Shown: positions 9,105-18,255, numbered from the stretch's first letter. The stretch: 64,000 nucleotides of DNA from Peteryoungia desertarenae (GCF_005860795.2 NZ_CP058350.1:2572501-2636500); one strand, 5' to 3'. The notes: generated by a model from the letters alone, not told the origin. Numbers and translations: made by a program.

Positions 9105-9128
9105 AAAAAAGGCCCCCTGACGGGAGCC
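9105..9128 (-). terminator. Intrinsic terminator of the second DUF1127 gene
   Basis: On the minus strand GGCTCCC pairs with GGGGGCC (one G-U pair) around a short loop and is followed by six T residues. It lies about 40 bases past the stop of the upstream DUF1127 gene. Confidence 0.75.
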
Positions 9129-9166
9129 TCTCTGCACTGCGAAAACCACCCTTGAAGGGCGGTCGA

Positions 9167-9313
9167 TCAGCCGTTGACTGCGTGACGGGCAACGCGACGG
9201 ATGTCTTCGCGGCCAATGCCGAGGTCGCGCAGTTCACGGTCGGACATCCGGCCCAGTTCGGTCACGGTCTGCCGGTATTTGCGCCAATTGTTAAGCGAGC
9301 GTGCAATGTTCAT
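9167..9313 (-). CDS. DUF1127 micro-protein (48 residues)
   Basis: A second DUF1127 protein of 48 residues (MNIARSLNNWRKYRQ, then RMSDRELRDLGIGREDIRR). The pattern W-x-x-Y-R followed by L-x-x-L-x-D-L-G-I-x-R is the family signature. The start at 9313 has GAGG eight bases upstream. It has its own terminator and is about 250 bases from the first copy. The two proteins share the pattern but not the sequence, so this is an old duplication or independent recruitment rather than a recent repeat. Confidence 0.85.
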   Translation of the reverse strand: MNIARSLNNWRKYRQTVTELGRMSDRELRDLGIGREDIRRVARHAVNG

Positions 9314-9457
9314 TGTAAGCCTCATTTGCTGGTGGGCCCCGCCGTGGGCCTTAGTGAATTCGATGATCAGAATGTATGTTGCACCGCGAAGAAGTGCTAG
9401 GCCCAATGCTTCAAAGCACCTATGCGCCTCATGCATAGGGGTGTTGTTAACGCTTTG

Positions 9458-9517
9458 TTAATTGGTCATTTTTGCGGCTTTTCGGATTTCTTTCGCCACA
9501 GCCTGATCCTGTCCCAT
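9458..9517 (-). CDS. Possible 19-residue small ORF
   Basis: On the minus strand an ATG preceded by GGAGGGCTGC opens a 19-codon frame (MGQDQAVAKEIRKAAKMTN) ending in TAA. The peptide is short, basic and amphipathic-looking. It lies between the small RNA and the second DUF1127 gene, in the same orientation as both. The strong ribosome site is the only positive evidence; I recognise no family and found no clear promoter. It could be a micro-protein, a leader peptide or chance. Confidence 0.3.
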   Translation of the reverse strand: MGQDQAVAKEIRKAAKMTN

Positions 9518-9611
9518 GCAGCCCTCCACGTTTAGACTGGGTGTCTGTCGCAACAGGTTTGAATGGTCTTGTCTGGCCCTTGGCTTGTCAGTTCTAGCGA
9601 GTGATCCGACC

Positions 9612-9745
9612 AAAAAAACAACGCCCACCGGGGGAGGAGGTCCGGTGGGCATCGTTTGAAGCGATTAACGACCGGGAGGAGGAGTGCCGTTAATCCTATC
9701 GACTGGCATTGGGAGGAGGATAATGCCGGTCGAATTCTGTCATCT
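9612..9745 (-). ncRNA. alpha-r14-type (NfeR1-like) small RNA with three anti-Shine-Dalgarno loops
   Basis: Three hairpins follow one another on the minus strand: 9733-9699 (12-bp stem), 9695-9663 (8-bp stem) and 9650-9623 (9-bp stem). Each loop exposes the same nine bases, CCTCCTCCC. The last hairpin is followed by a T run (9618-9612), making it an intrinsic terminator. This architecture, with repeated CCUCCUCCC loops, is what I know from the alpha-r14 family of rhizobial trans-acting small RNAs, which pair with ribosome-binding sites of target mRNAs. The 5' end (about 9745) is an estimate. The stretch 9518-9997 holds no convincing protein gene apart from this RNA. Confidence 0.75.
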
Positions 9746-9997
9746 TTTCCAATATGGCCCGAACGCCTGAAACATCGCCGTTCGCTTTCTGACATGACAT
9801 TAGCCAACTCCACATAGGTATTGCAGTGCAATATGATCATGGGAGTTATGCAATCTTGAATGATCGTGCCGAAGACGTTTACGGAAAGTGCTTGCGGTCT
9901 GATATCTGCACAAGATGCAAACGGTATTGACAGTGCAGGCTTAGCGTTGAAAGTCGACCTTCAAGGCGCCTCAGTCAGATTGGTGCGGGGGGATGGC

Positions 9998-11107
9998 ATG
10001 TATCGCGGGCGATTGAAGCGTGATTTGGCGCTCTGGACGGAAAAGGGCCTGTTGAGCGCGGATGCCGCGCAATCAATTCTTGCCGAACTTGACTCGCGCA
10101 AGAGCAGTTTCAGCTTTGGCAATGTGCTGATGATGCTGGCAGCGGTTTTGATTGCGGCGGCGATCCTCCTGCTGGTCGCGGCCAACTGGCAGGCAATACC
10201 GCGCCTCATGAAGATTGGCGGCATATTCTTTCTCATCTGGATTTTTCATGGCCTCGCCATTTTGGCGTATTTCAAGCAAAGGCCCATGCTTGTCTCGGTT
10301 TTCCTAGTCCTGGGATCGGCAAGCTTTGGTGGAGCAATTGCGCTGATTGGCCAGGCCTATCATCTGTCTGGTGACGCGCTCCAGGCGGCACTTCTATGGT
10401 TTGCCGTTTCAGCCTTGACCGGCGGATTGGTGCGCTCTTCCGCGTTAACAGTGATGTCGGGGCTTCTTGCTCTGCTTGTCTGTTACTATATACTTGAAGA
10501 TATCGGACTTGATCCAGACTGGCTTTCGGACGCCTGGTCCTATGTGCCGTTGGCGCTCAGTCCAATTCTTGCGTGGCTTTCGCTAAGGTCAGGCAACGAG
10601 CGGTCCCTGCACTTTCCCTATATGATCGCATCCGGTTGGCTGCTTTGGATGGCTGGCATTGACCGGTTTGATGCGGCTTCGCTGATTGTCGCGGTCCTTG
10701 CCTATGCTCTGTTCCTGGGACTGGCCATTCAGGGCTCACCCGCCTATCGGCTGCGGCAGCGGTTCGGGGGAGCCACGACCTTCTATCCATTGCTTCTCGC
10801 TGCCTTGTCCGCCGCCTTTGTCCAGTTTTCCGAGCTGGGGGTGTTTGAGGCCGTATTGACGGGCCTTGCCATTCTGGCTGGCAGTCTGCTTGCGCTGGCG
10901 CTGGAAGGACGGGATAACGGAGCGGTACGCTTTCTCGCCTATTTCGTTTTCGCTCTGGAGGTTCTGTATCTCTCCTACGAGACAATCGACAGCATCATGG
11001 GAACGGCCGCCTTTTTCCTGCTGGCGGGTGTGATCGTCGCGCTCCTTGCCCTTGTTGTTATCCGGCTTGAGAAACACTTCGGGCGCAATGTTCAGCGAAA
11101 GGTGTGA
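9998..11107 (+). CDS. DUF2157 polytopic membrane protein
   Basis: A 369-residue protein with a short soluble DUF2157 N-terminus (RGRLKRDLALWTEKGLLS...AQSILAEL, residues 3-30) followed by about ten hydrophobic segments. The ATG at 9998 is preferred over the longer frame from 9860 because a G-rich ribosome site (GGGGGGATGGC) precedes it. The next gene, a GDYXXLXY protein, starts four bases after its stop, and the two families commonly occur together. Function is unknown; an inner-membrane transport or sensing role would be guesswork. Confidence 0.75.
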   Translation: MYRGRLKRDLALWTEKGLLSADAAQSILAELDSRKSSFSFGNVLMMLAAVLIAAAILLLVAANWQAIPRLMKIGGIFFLIWIFHGLAILAYFKQRPMLVSVFLVLGSASFGGAIALIGQAYHLSGDALQAALLWFAVSALTGGLVRSSALTVMSGLLALLVCYYILEDIGLDPDWLSDAWSYVPLALSPILAWLSLRSGNERSLHFPYMIASGWLLWMAGIDRFDAASLIVAVLAYALFLGLAIQGSPAYRLRQRFGGATTFYPLLLAALSAAFVQFSELGVFEAVLTGLAILAGSLLALALEGRDNGAVRFLAYFVFALEVLYLSYETIDSIMGTAAFFLLAGVIVALLALVVIRLEKHFGRNVQRKV

Positions 11108-11110
11108 CAT

Positions 11111-11686
11111 ATGATTCCCAATCGCATCTTTGCCCTCGCCGTTGCCGGCATGGTCATTCTTCAGACTGCCTTGCTCGGCTTTATGATCGAGAGCAGGGCC
11201 TCGATCCTTCGATCCGGGACAGAGGTACTGCTGAAAACGCGCCCGATCGATCCCCGTGATCTGTTTCGCGGCGACTATGTGATATTGAACTATGACATAT
11301 CGGATGTCCCGATTGCCCTGATTGCGGGTGCGCGGCCAGAGGAGGGAAGCAGCCAGCGGCTTCATGTGCGTCTGGTGCCGGGACCGGATGGCTATTGGAA
11401 CATCTCTGAGGCTTCCTTTGAAACGCTCGCACGCGCGAGCCAGTCTGTCGTGATGACAACCAAGCCGATTACGGTCTATGACTGGCTGTGGCAGGGCAAT
11501 GGCAATCTGCGCGTGGATTATGGCATCGAGCGCTTCTATGTGCCTGAGGGTGAGGGGCTTGTCCTGGAGGAGGCCCGCAACGAAGGACGGCTTTCTGTGG
11601 CAGTCCGAGTGTCAGAGAGCGGTCAGGCCCAGATAAGAGCCCTGTTTCTCGATGAGCAGGAACTTTACGAAGAGCCCCTTTATTGA
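11111..11686 (+). CDS. GDYXXLXY-domain membrane-anchored protein
   Basis: A 191-residue protein with an N-terminal transmembrane anchor (about residues 8-25) and the family-defining RGDYVILNY motif near residue 54. Most of the chain should lie outside the cytoplasm. It follows the DUF2157 gene by three bases, so the two are almost certainly one operon and probably partners. No catalytic residues are recognisable and the function is unknown. Start codon ATG. Confidence 0.8.
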   Translation: MIPNRIFALAVAGMVILQTALLGFMIESRASILRSGTEVLLKTRPIDPRDLFRGDYVILNYDISDVPIALIAGARPEEGSSQRLHVRLVPGPDGYWNISEASFETLARASQSVVMTTKPITVYDWLWQGNGNLRVDYGIERFYVPEGEGLVLEEARNEGRLSVAVRVSESGQAQIRALFLDEQELYEEPLY

Positions 11687-11774
11687 TCTCAGCCGTTTTC
11701 CGACGCGCAGATCACCGCCAGTGGCGGCGGCCGGAGGCTTGCGCCATTCCAATCCACAACCTGTCATTTTTCCT

Positions 11775-11802
11775 TTGCGCGAAGAAAAACGGGTGATATA
11801 GA
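11775..11802 (+). promoter_or_regulatory. Candidate promoter of tRNA-Leu
   Basis: TTGCGC (11775-11780) and TATAGA (11797-11802) are 16 bases apart, giving a leader of about 45 bases before the tRNA. The TTGC -35 recurs at the other tRNA genes here. Confidence 0.45.
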
Positions 11803-11854
11803 GACGCGCGCTCCGGAGGGGCCATGCGCTAAGGCAGCATGCGGTTCGTTGGAC

Positions 11855-11939
<85 letters not shown>

Positions 11940-12123
11940 AATGAAACGAGCGGGATCACGTGAGACGGATAACGTGCCGCTCTCGTCGGTCCGGCACCGT
12001 TTTACTTGGCAGATTGTTTGAGGATTGCGACGCAGCCACGTCCGGGAAAAAGGGTTTCCGGCGTCGTGCTCAGTGAAACAACCGGCTGTCCGAGCACGGC
12101 CGCCACGAGATGAAGGTAAGAAC

Positions 12124-13602
12124 ATGCAGGTTATCGAAACGCTCGCTGAAGGGCTGAAGCGCGAAATCAAGGTCGTAATCCCGGCCAAGGACATGGAACA
12201 GCAGATGAACGAACGTCTGGCTGAGGCCAAGGACAAGGTTCGTATCAACGGCTTCCGTCCGGGTAAGGTTCCGGTCTCGCATCTGAAGAAGATGTACGGC
12301 AAGTCCATCATGGCGGAACTCGTCAACGAGATCATCCGCGAAAAGCCGTCGGCGATCCTGTCGGAGCGCGGCGAAAAGTCGGCTACCCAGCCGGAAATCG
12401 CGATGACCGAGGACGAGAAGGAAGCTGAAAAGATCCTGACCGCCCAGGTTGATTTCGAGTTCACGCTTTCCTACGAAGTCATTCCTGCGATCGAACTGAA
12501 GCCAGTCGATGGGATCAAGGTGACCCGCGAAGTCGTTGAAGTTTCGGAAGACGAAATCAACGAGCAGATCCTGAAGATCGCCGAAAGCGCCCGCACGTTC
12601 GAGACCAAGAAGGGCAAGGCTGCCAACGGCGACCGTGTGACCATGGACTATCTCGGCAAGGTCGATGGCGTTCCCTTCGATGGTGGCAAGGACGAAGATG
12701 CCGAGCTGGTTCTCGGCTCCAACCGCTTCATCCCGGGCTTTGAAGAGCAGCTGGTCGGCGTGAAGGCCGGTGACGAAAAGGTCATCACCGTGACCTTCCC
12801 GGCCGAATATCCGGCTGCCAACCTTGCTGGCAAGGAAGCAACCTTCGACATCACCGTCAAGGATGTAGCAGCTCCCGCCGCAGTCGAGATCAACGACGAA
12901 CTCGCCACCAAGCTTGGCCTGGAATCGGTCGACAAGCTGAAGGAAGTTGTCCGCAGCCAGATCGAAAGCCAGTACGGCAATGTCACCCGTCAGAAGGTGA
13001 AGCGCCAGATCCTCGACCAGCTCGACGAGATCTACAAGTTCGAAGCGCCGTCGAAGCTGGTTGACGCCGAGTTCGAAAACATCTGGCGCCAGATCAACAC
13101 TGATCTTGCCCAGTCCGGCAAGACCTTCGAAGACGAAGACACGACCGAAGAAAAGGCGCGTGAAGAGTACCGTGCACTTGCCGAGCGTCGCGTTCGCCTC
13201 GGCCTCGTTCTCTCCGAAATCGGCGAGAAGGCTGGCGTCGAAGTGTCTGAAGAGGAAATGCAGCGCGCACTCTTTGCCCAGCTGCAGCAGTTCCCGGGTC
13301 AGGAAAAGCAGATCCTCGACTTCTTCCGCAACACGCCTGGCGCATCGGCCTCGCTGCGCGCGCCGATCTTTGAAGAAAAGGTCATCGACAAGCTCCTGGC
13401 TGACGTGACTGTCACCGACAAGACCGTTTCGAAGGAAGAGCTTCTGGCCGACGACGAAGCCGAAGGCGAGGACAAGTCCGCCAAGAAAGCTGCTCCGAAG
13501 AAAAAGGCCGCTAAGGCTGAAGACGCCGCCGAAGGCGAGGAAGCCGCTCCGAAGAAAAAGGCTGCCGCCAAGAAGAAGGCTGCCGAAGGCGACGCCGAGT
13601 AA
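12124..13602 (+). CDS. tig: Trigger factor with a lysine/alanine-rich tail
   Basis: A 492-residue ribosome-associated chaperone. The ribosome-binding signature GFRPGKVP is at residues 43-50, a FKBP-type peptidyl-prolyl isomerase domain covers about 160-245 ([14 protein letters not shown]), and the helical C-terminal arms follow. The last ~50 residues are a low-complexity tail of alternating Glu/Ala and Lys/Ala blocks ([11 protein letters not shown]), absent from E. coli trigger factor (432 residues). The ATG at 12124 is chosen over the longer upstream frame because the first domain begins there ([15 protein letters not shown]). The gene stands alone between tRNA-Leu and a strong terminator. 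Confidence 0.96.
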   Translation: MQVIETLAEGLKREIKVVIPAKDMEQQMNERLAEAKDKVRINGFRPGKVPVSHLKKMYGKSIMAELVNEIIREKPSAILSERGEKSATQPEIAMTEDEKEAEKILTAQVDFEFTLSYEVIPAIELKPVDGIKVTREVVEVSEDEINEQILKIAESARTFETKKGKAANGDRVTMDYLGKVDGVPFDGGKDEDAELVLGSNRFIPGFEEQLVGVKAGDEKVITVTFPAEYPAANLAGKEATFDITVKDVAAPAAVEINDELATKLGLESVDKLKEVVRSQIESQYGNVTRQKVKRQILDQLDEIYKFEAPSKLVDAEFENIWRQINTDLAQSGKTFEDEDTTEEKAREEYRALAERRVRLGLVLSEIGEKAGVEVSEEEMQRALFAQLQQFPGQEKQILDFFRNTPGASASLRAPIFEEKVIDKLLADVTVTDKTVSKEELLADDEAEGEDKSAKKAAPKKKAAKAEDAAEGEEAAPKKKAAAKKKAAEGDAE

Positions 13603-13628
13603 GATCGGCCTCGGATGAAATTCAGAGA

Positions 13629-13653
13629 AAGCCGTCCCTCGGGGCGGCTTTTT
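13629..13653 (+). terminator. Intrinsic terminator of tig
   Basis: AAGCCGTCCC pairs with GGGGCGGCTT (one G-U pair) around a tight loop and runs into TTTTT, 27 bases past the tig stop. Confidence 0.85.
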
Positions 13654-13773
13654 CACATTTGCAGGACGGAGTTGGTTCAAGAGACTGTAGAAGCTCTCAG
13701 GTTGGCCGATGTGAAGTCCGGACGCACCAGTCAGCGCGAGACTATCTTTGGACAGACCCTTTTTGAGGAGCTT

Positions 13774-15198
13774 TCACTCGGCAGCTCTGGGTTCCACCTT
13801 TTCGACCTTCAGCTCACCCATACGGTTCCAGGCATCCAGTCCGGCGATCTTGTAGGCTTCGGCCAGCGTCGGATAGTTGAAGGTGTTTTCGACGAAATAT
13901 TCGAGCGTTCCCTTCAAGTTCAGGACGGCCTGCCCGATATGGACGAGTTCGGTGGCCCCTTCGCCGACAATGTGAACACCCAGCAATCGCCGTGTCTTGA
14001 GGGAGAAGATCATCTTCAGCATGCCGGTATCAAGGCCCATGATATGGCCACGCGAGGTCTCACGGAAATGGGCGATACCGCATTCGTAGGGAATTCCTCG
14101 CTGTATGACCTCTTCTTCGGTCAGGCCGCAGGTGGAAATCTCCGGGACGGCATAGATGCCGTAGGGGAAGAATTGCGGAGGGTCCTGAGCGGGTGCCCCC
14201 ACCGCGTGGCGGGCGGCAATTCGCCCCTGCTCCATGGATGTTGAGGCAAGGCTTGGAAAGCCGACAACGTCGCCCGCCGCGTATATGCTCGGCACGGCGG
14301 TCTGGAAGGTCTCCGGATTGACTTTCAGCCTGCCGCGATTGTCCGCCTCGAGCCCGCAGGCGGCGAGGTTGAGCTTGTCGGTCGCCCCGACCCGGCCGGC
14401 AGCAAAAAGAACCATTTCGGCCGTCAGGCATCGTCCGTTCTTCAAGATCACCCGAGCCTTGCCATCAAGCTTTTCGACGCTCTCGACCGTCTGCCCGAAA
14501 ATCAGCTTCATGTTGCGGTCACGCAACTGATAGGTGAAGTCCTCGACAATTTCCTTGTCGATGAAATCGAGCATGCTGTCGCGCGGCTCCACCACCGTCA
14601 CCTGGGTATCGAGCGCTGAGAAGATGGTGGCATATTCAATGCCAATGACCCCCGCACCAATGACGATCATCGAACGAGGCAGTTCCTTGATCTCGAGGAT
14701 TTCGTCACTGTCGATAATGCTGGAGTTATCGAAGGGGATATGGGAGGGTCGATACGGCTTGGTTCCGACGGCGAGAAGGGTTGATCGAGACTGGATCCGC
14801 AAGACCTCGCCATCGTCTTTCGTCACGTCGATCGTGTTGGCGTCTACGAACGTCGCTGTGCCGCGCATCTGCTGCACACGGTTGCGAGCGAATTGATGCT
14901 CAAGCACATCCACTTCGTGGTCGAGTGTGATCAGCAGGCGACGACGCAGATCGTCGGCGCTGATTTCCTGCTTCACCCTGTAGGCGCGACCGTAGAAACC
15001 GCGTTCACGCCAACCGGTGAGGTTCAGAGCCGTTTCCCGGAGTGTCTTCGAAGGAATTGTCCCGGTATGGACGGATACGCCGCCAACCCGGCTGCCTTTT
15101 TCCACCACCAGAACTTTTTTCTCTAGCTTTGCTGCCTGGATTGCAGCTCTCCGGCCAGCCGGGCCACTGCCAATAACGACAAGATCGAAACTCTGCAT
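13774..15198 (-). CDS. sthA: Soluble (Si-specific) NAD(P) transhydrogenase
   Basis: A 474-residue flavoprotein of the pyridine nucleotide-disulfide oxidoreductase family that moves hydride between NADPH and NAD+. The FAD motif VIGSGPAGRRAAIQAAK is at the N-terminus and an NAD(P) fold (IGAGVIGIEYATIFSAL) in the middle. The position of the redox Cys pair of related reductases reads GGVSVHTGTIPSKTLRE, without cysteines, which is diagnostic for SthA. The start at 15198 (MQSFDLVVIG) has AGAGG upstream; the longer frame adds 14 atypical residues. It is the last gene of the minus-strand run. Confidence 0.93.
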   Translation of the reverse strand: MQSFDLVVIGSGPAGRRAAIQAAKLEKKVLVVEKGSRVGGVSVHTGTIPSKTLRETALNLTGWRERGFYGRAYRVKQEISADDLRRRLLITLDHEVDVLEHQFARNRVQQMRGTATFVDANTIDVTKDDGEVLRIQSRSTLLAVGTKPYRPSHIPFDNSSIIDSDEILEIKELPRSMIVIGAGVIGIEYATIFSALDTQVTVVEPRDSMLDFIDKEIVEDFTYQLRDRNMKLIFGQTVESVEKLDGKARVILKNGRCLTAEMVLFAAGRVGATDKLNLAACGLEADNRGRLKVNPETFQTAVPSIYAAGDVVGFPSLASTSMEQGRIAARHAVGAPAQDPPQFFPYGIYAVPEISTCGLTEEEVIQRGIPYECGIAHFRETSRGHIMGLDTGMLKMIFSLKTRRLLGVHIVGEGATELVHIGQAVLNLKGTLEYFVENTFNYPTLAEAYKIAGLDAWNRMGELKVEKVEPRAAE

Positions 15199-15331
15199 GC
15201 TGCTAGCCTCTGAATCGCGCAGGCCTATGCTGCGCTGCAATGTAAGCGCTTGTCAAACTAGCAGACCATTCTAACCGTTTCGTTATCGGATTGCCTCGGC
15301 TGTCATTCCTCAGCGCGGTTTTCGGCGGCGA

Positions 15332-16273
15332 TCAGTGCGCCTGGTGATTCAGTGCAAACATGATCGCCCCCGCAAGACCCGCCTCATGGCCGAAACGGGA
15401 CGGCTCGAGACGGCACGGAAAAGGAAGCAGCAGAGCAATTTCGCGCTGTAAACGCTCGAAAAATTCCGGTCGACTGCCAAATCCACCACCGATGACGGTC
15501 ACACTGGGGTCAATCAACGCGTGGATGGCCGCAAGGCCGATGGCCGAGTTGCGTGCAACCTCATCAAGTGCGGCGAGTGCCAAGGCGTCCCCGCGCGTTG
15601 CCTGGTCAAACAGATCGGCGACACTGCCACCACTCGAAAGATAGCGGGCGCGGATGCCAGGTGTACCCACGGCATCTTCCAGCAAGCCATTTGGCGATGA
15701 GGGTGCTCTAAGATGAGGCGCATCGCCAATCGGCAGATAGGCTATCTCGCCCGCCCGTCCATGCGCACCGCGCAACAGACGCCCGCCAATAACGGTTCCC
15801 ATGCCGATACCGGTGCCAAAAGATAGAAACACCAGTGAATCCTTGCCCTTGCCAATGCCCGCATGCGCTTCACCGAAGGCTGCGAGATTAACATCATTTT
15901 CCACCAGGACGGGGCAGGGCACGAAGCCTTGCATGAGACGGCTGAGGGGTTTGTCTTCCGGTAGAGCCAGGTTCGGCGACAGACTGGCAAGGCCCGTCTT
16001 TGGATCAACCGCGCTCGGTATCCCGATTGCCATGCGAACCACCTCGGACAGCGATGCCCCGACATCTGCGGCAAGTTCGCCGCAAAGCCGCGCCATCTGC
16101 TGCAGCACGGGGGCACCGGCACCATGGGCGGTCGGCTCGCTCCTCTGGGCAAGAAGGCGACCATCCGGATCCGCTATCCCGGCCAGTATCTTCGTTCCGC
16201 CAAGGTCAATGCCGATCACCGGTCCGATCTTGTTTTTGAGCCGATTTGTTGAATTAATTTCATGGTTTAGCAT
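15332..16273 (-). CDS. ROK-family sugar kinase-like protein lacking the zinc cysteines
   Basis: A 313-residue ROK protein with an N-terminal phosphate-binding loop (IGIDLGGTKILAGIAD), a catalytic-Asp region (VENDVNLAAFGEAHAG) and the glycine motif FGTGIGMGTVIGG. ROK kinases phosphorylate sugars such as glucose, fructose or N-acetylglucosamine. The canonical zinc site, a His followed by a C-x-C-G-x-x-G-C cluster, is absent: after GRAGEIAYLPIGDAP comes a stretch without cysteine. Substrate cannot be told. No helix-turn-helix is present, so it is not a ROK repressor. Confidence 0.85.
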   Translation of the reverse strand: MLNHEINSTNRLKNKIGPVIGIDLGGTKILAGIADPDGRLLAQRSEPTAHGAGAPVLQQMARLCGELAADVGASLSEVVRMAIGIPSAVDPKTGLASLSPNLALPEDKPLSRLMQGFVPCPVLVENDVNLAAFGEAHAGIGKGKDSLVFLSFGTGIGMGTVIGGRLLRGAHGRAGEIAYLPIGDAPHLRAPSSPNGLLEDAVGTPGIRARYLSSGGSVADLFDQATRGDALALAALDEVARNSAIGLAAIHALIDPSVTVIGGGFGSRPEFFERLQREIALLLPFPCRLEPSRFGHEAGLAGAIMFALNHQAH

Positions 16274-16385
16274 GGCCGGGCGTCTCCTGATCCCTCTGTG
16301 TAGGGGGCAGGCTTCAGATCTGTCAACTCGCAGCAGCGCATGGGAGCGATCACCGGACCGCTGTCTGAGAGTCCGCGCAAATGCT

Positions 16386-17234
16386 TCAGATCAGCTTGAG
16401 GCCCCTGAAGCTGGCATGGCCGTCCTTGCCGATGATGATGTGATCGTGAACCGTAATGCCGAGTGGCTTTGCCGTGTCGATGATGGTGCGGGTCATGTCG
16501 ATATCGGCGCGCGATGGTGTCGGATCGCCGCTTGGATGATTGTGGACAAGAATCACGGCGGTTGCCGATAATTCAAGTGCACGTTTTACGACTTCGCGAG
16601 GGTAGACGGGCGTGTGGTCGACCGTGCCCCGTCCCTGCACCTCGTCCGCAATCAGCACATTGCGCTTGTCCAGGAACAGGATCCTGAATTGCTCCGTGGT
16701 TTCGTGGGCCATGCAGGCATGGCAATACTCGATCACCGATGACCAGGATGACAACACCTGCTTTTCGCGCAGTTCCGCCTTCAGCATCCGCTTGGCAATG
16801 TTTGCCATCAGTTTAAGGTCTTGCGCGACAGTCTCGCCGACACCCTTGACTTCCTGCAGAAGGGCAGGTGACGCTCCCAGAACCCCTGACAGCGAGCCGA
16901 AACGGGCAAGCAGAGCCTTTGCAATGGGCTTCGTGTCCCGCCTTGGAATCAGCCGAAACAGCAGGAGCTCGAGCAATTCGTAGTCTGCCAGAGCCTCATC
17001 CCCACCATCGCGAAAGCGTTGTCGCAGCCGCTCCCGATGACCGTGATAATGCTGTTCATCCTGCTTTGTCGGGACAGACTGATTTCCTGATCGGGCAATC
17101 GGGGCAGATCGCGCTTGCTGTTCTGCAAAGAAAAGGCTTTCGTCAGCGAGGCCGCCCGCCACGCCATTCGCGTCGCTTTCAAAGTCTTTCTCTGGCAAAC
17201 GATCGCTCAACTCGGATAGGGGGCGCTTTGCCAT
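16386..17234 (-). CDS. radC: RadC-family JAB-domain protein
   Basis: A 282-residue RadC/DUF2466 protein. An N-terminal helix-hairpin-helix region (about residues 60-130, [18 protein letters not shown]) precedes the JAB metalloprotease-like motif [16 protein letters not shown] with the H-x-H and S-x-x-D metal ligands complete. The start at 17234 (MAKRPLSEL) is chosen because AAGG precedes it; the longer frame would need a TTG. The old DNA-repair name is not supported biochemically and the function remains uncertain. It sits in a map-radC arrangement on the same strand. Confidence 0.9.
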   Translation of the reverse strand: MAKRPLSELSDRLPEKDFESDANGVAGGLADESLFFAEQQARSAPIARSGNQSVPTKQDEQHYHGHRERLRQRFRDGGDEALADYELLELLLFRLIPRRDTKPIAKALLARFGSLSGVLGASPALLQEVKGVGETVAQDLKLMANIAKRMLKAELREKQVLSSWSSVIEYCHACMAHETTEQFRILFLDKRNVLIADEVQGRGTVDHTPVYPREVVKRALELSATAVILVHNHPSGDPTPSRADIDMTRTIIDTAKPLGITVHDHIIIGKDGHASFRGLKLI

Positions 17235-17390
17235 CGTCTGAACCTTAAAGCACAACTCGTCCTTGGCGTCGGCAACTGCATCTTGCAGGGGCTACCGTCA
17301 CGATGTGCCATAGTGACACGCCTTTTGGCGCGCGCAAGGTGTCTCGGTGTCTCCATGTATCAAAAGGTTGTAGGGGCTTGAGCGGCGTGA

Positions 17391-18215
17391 TCAAGCTAGA
17401 CCGGGGCGGTCAAGCCCGGCTGGCGACAGAGTGAAGATTTCGCAGCCATTCGATGTCACGCCAACGGTATGCTCATACTGTGCCGTGAGGGATCGATCTC
17501 GCGTCACGGCTGTCCAGCCATCCGAAAGCACCTTCACATGCGGCTTGCCAAGATTGATCATCGGCTCGATGGTAAAGATCATGCCTTCCCGGATTTCGGG
17601 CCCCTCGTTGGCTTTGCCGTAATGCAGGATATTGGGGCTGTCATGGAAGAGGCGACCTACGCCATGACCGCAAAAATCCCGAACCACGGAGCACCGCTCG
17701 GACTCAGCAAAGGTCTGGATCGCCTCGCCGATGGCACCCGTCTTCGCTCCGGGCCGAACAGCGGCAATGCCGCGCATGAGGCATTCATGGGTCACTTCCA
17801 TCAGACGTTCGGCTGCTCGCTTGATCTGACCCACCGGATACATTCGGCTGGAATCACCGTGCCATCCATCAAGCAGGAAAGTGACGTCGATATTGACTAT
17901 GTCGCCATCCCTCAGCGGTTTGTCATCCGGCATGCCGTGACATACGACATGGTTGATCGATGTGCATACTGAATATTTGTAGCCGCGATAGTTCAGCGTC
18001 GCAGGAAGGGCATTGTGGTCCATGCCGAATTCGAAAACAAAACGGTCGATCGCCGCCGTCGTGACGCCCGGCCTGACGATGGGCACGAGCGCATCAAGGC
18101 AGCGCGCAGTCAGCTGGCAAGCACGACGCATACCTTCGAAATCCTCCGCAGTGTAGAGGCGGATGGCTCCCGTGTTCTTGAGGGGAGCGGATGCTGCATC
18201 GATGTAGGTTACCAT
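17391..18215 (-). CDS. map: Methionine aminopeptidase, type I
   Basis: A 274-residue cytosolic metalloprotease that removes the initiator methionine. All five metal ligands are visible: two Asp in NIDVTFLLDGWHGDSS, His in GHGVGRLFH, Glu in FTIEPMI and Glu in QYEHTVGV. The HVVCHGMPDD segment is also typical. The ATG lies 40 bases after the sfsA stop, suggesting co-transcription with sfsA. Confidence 0.97.
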   Translation of the reverse strand: MVTYIDAASAPLKNTGAIRLYTAEDFEGMRRACQLTARCLDALVPIVRPGVTTAAIDRFVFEFGMDHNALPATLNYRGYKYSVCTSINHVVCHGMPDDKPLRDGDIVNIDVTFLLDGWHGDSSRMYPVGQIKRAAERLMEVTHECLMRGIAAVRPGAKTGAIGEAIQTFAESERCSVVRDFCGHGVGRLFHDSPNILHYGKANEGPEIREGMIFTIEPMINLGKPHVKVLSDGWTAVTRDRSLTAQYEHTVGVTSNGCEIFTLSPAGLDRPGLA

Positions 18216-18255
18216 TCGACCGCTTTCGGTTCTGCTGCGTTTTCGCTGAGCGCCT

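Noticed and set aside
9518..9997. A protein gene in the gap before the DUF2157 gene (frames at 9532-9840 and 9860-9997)
   Set aside because: The frames have no ribosome site or conserved pattern and overlap the sRNA hairpins or the poorly supported N-terminal extension.
12070..13680. A 536-codon open frame antisense to trigger factor
   Set aside because: It mirrors tig with a composition expected from reading its complementary strand, has no recognisable domain, and tig itself has every family motif.
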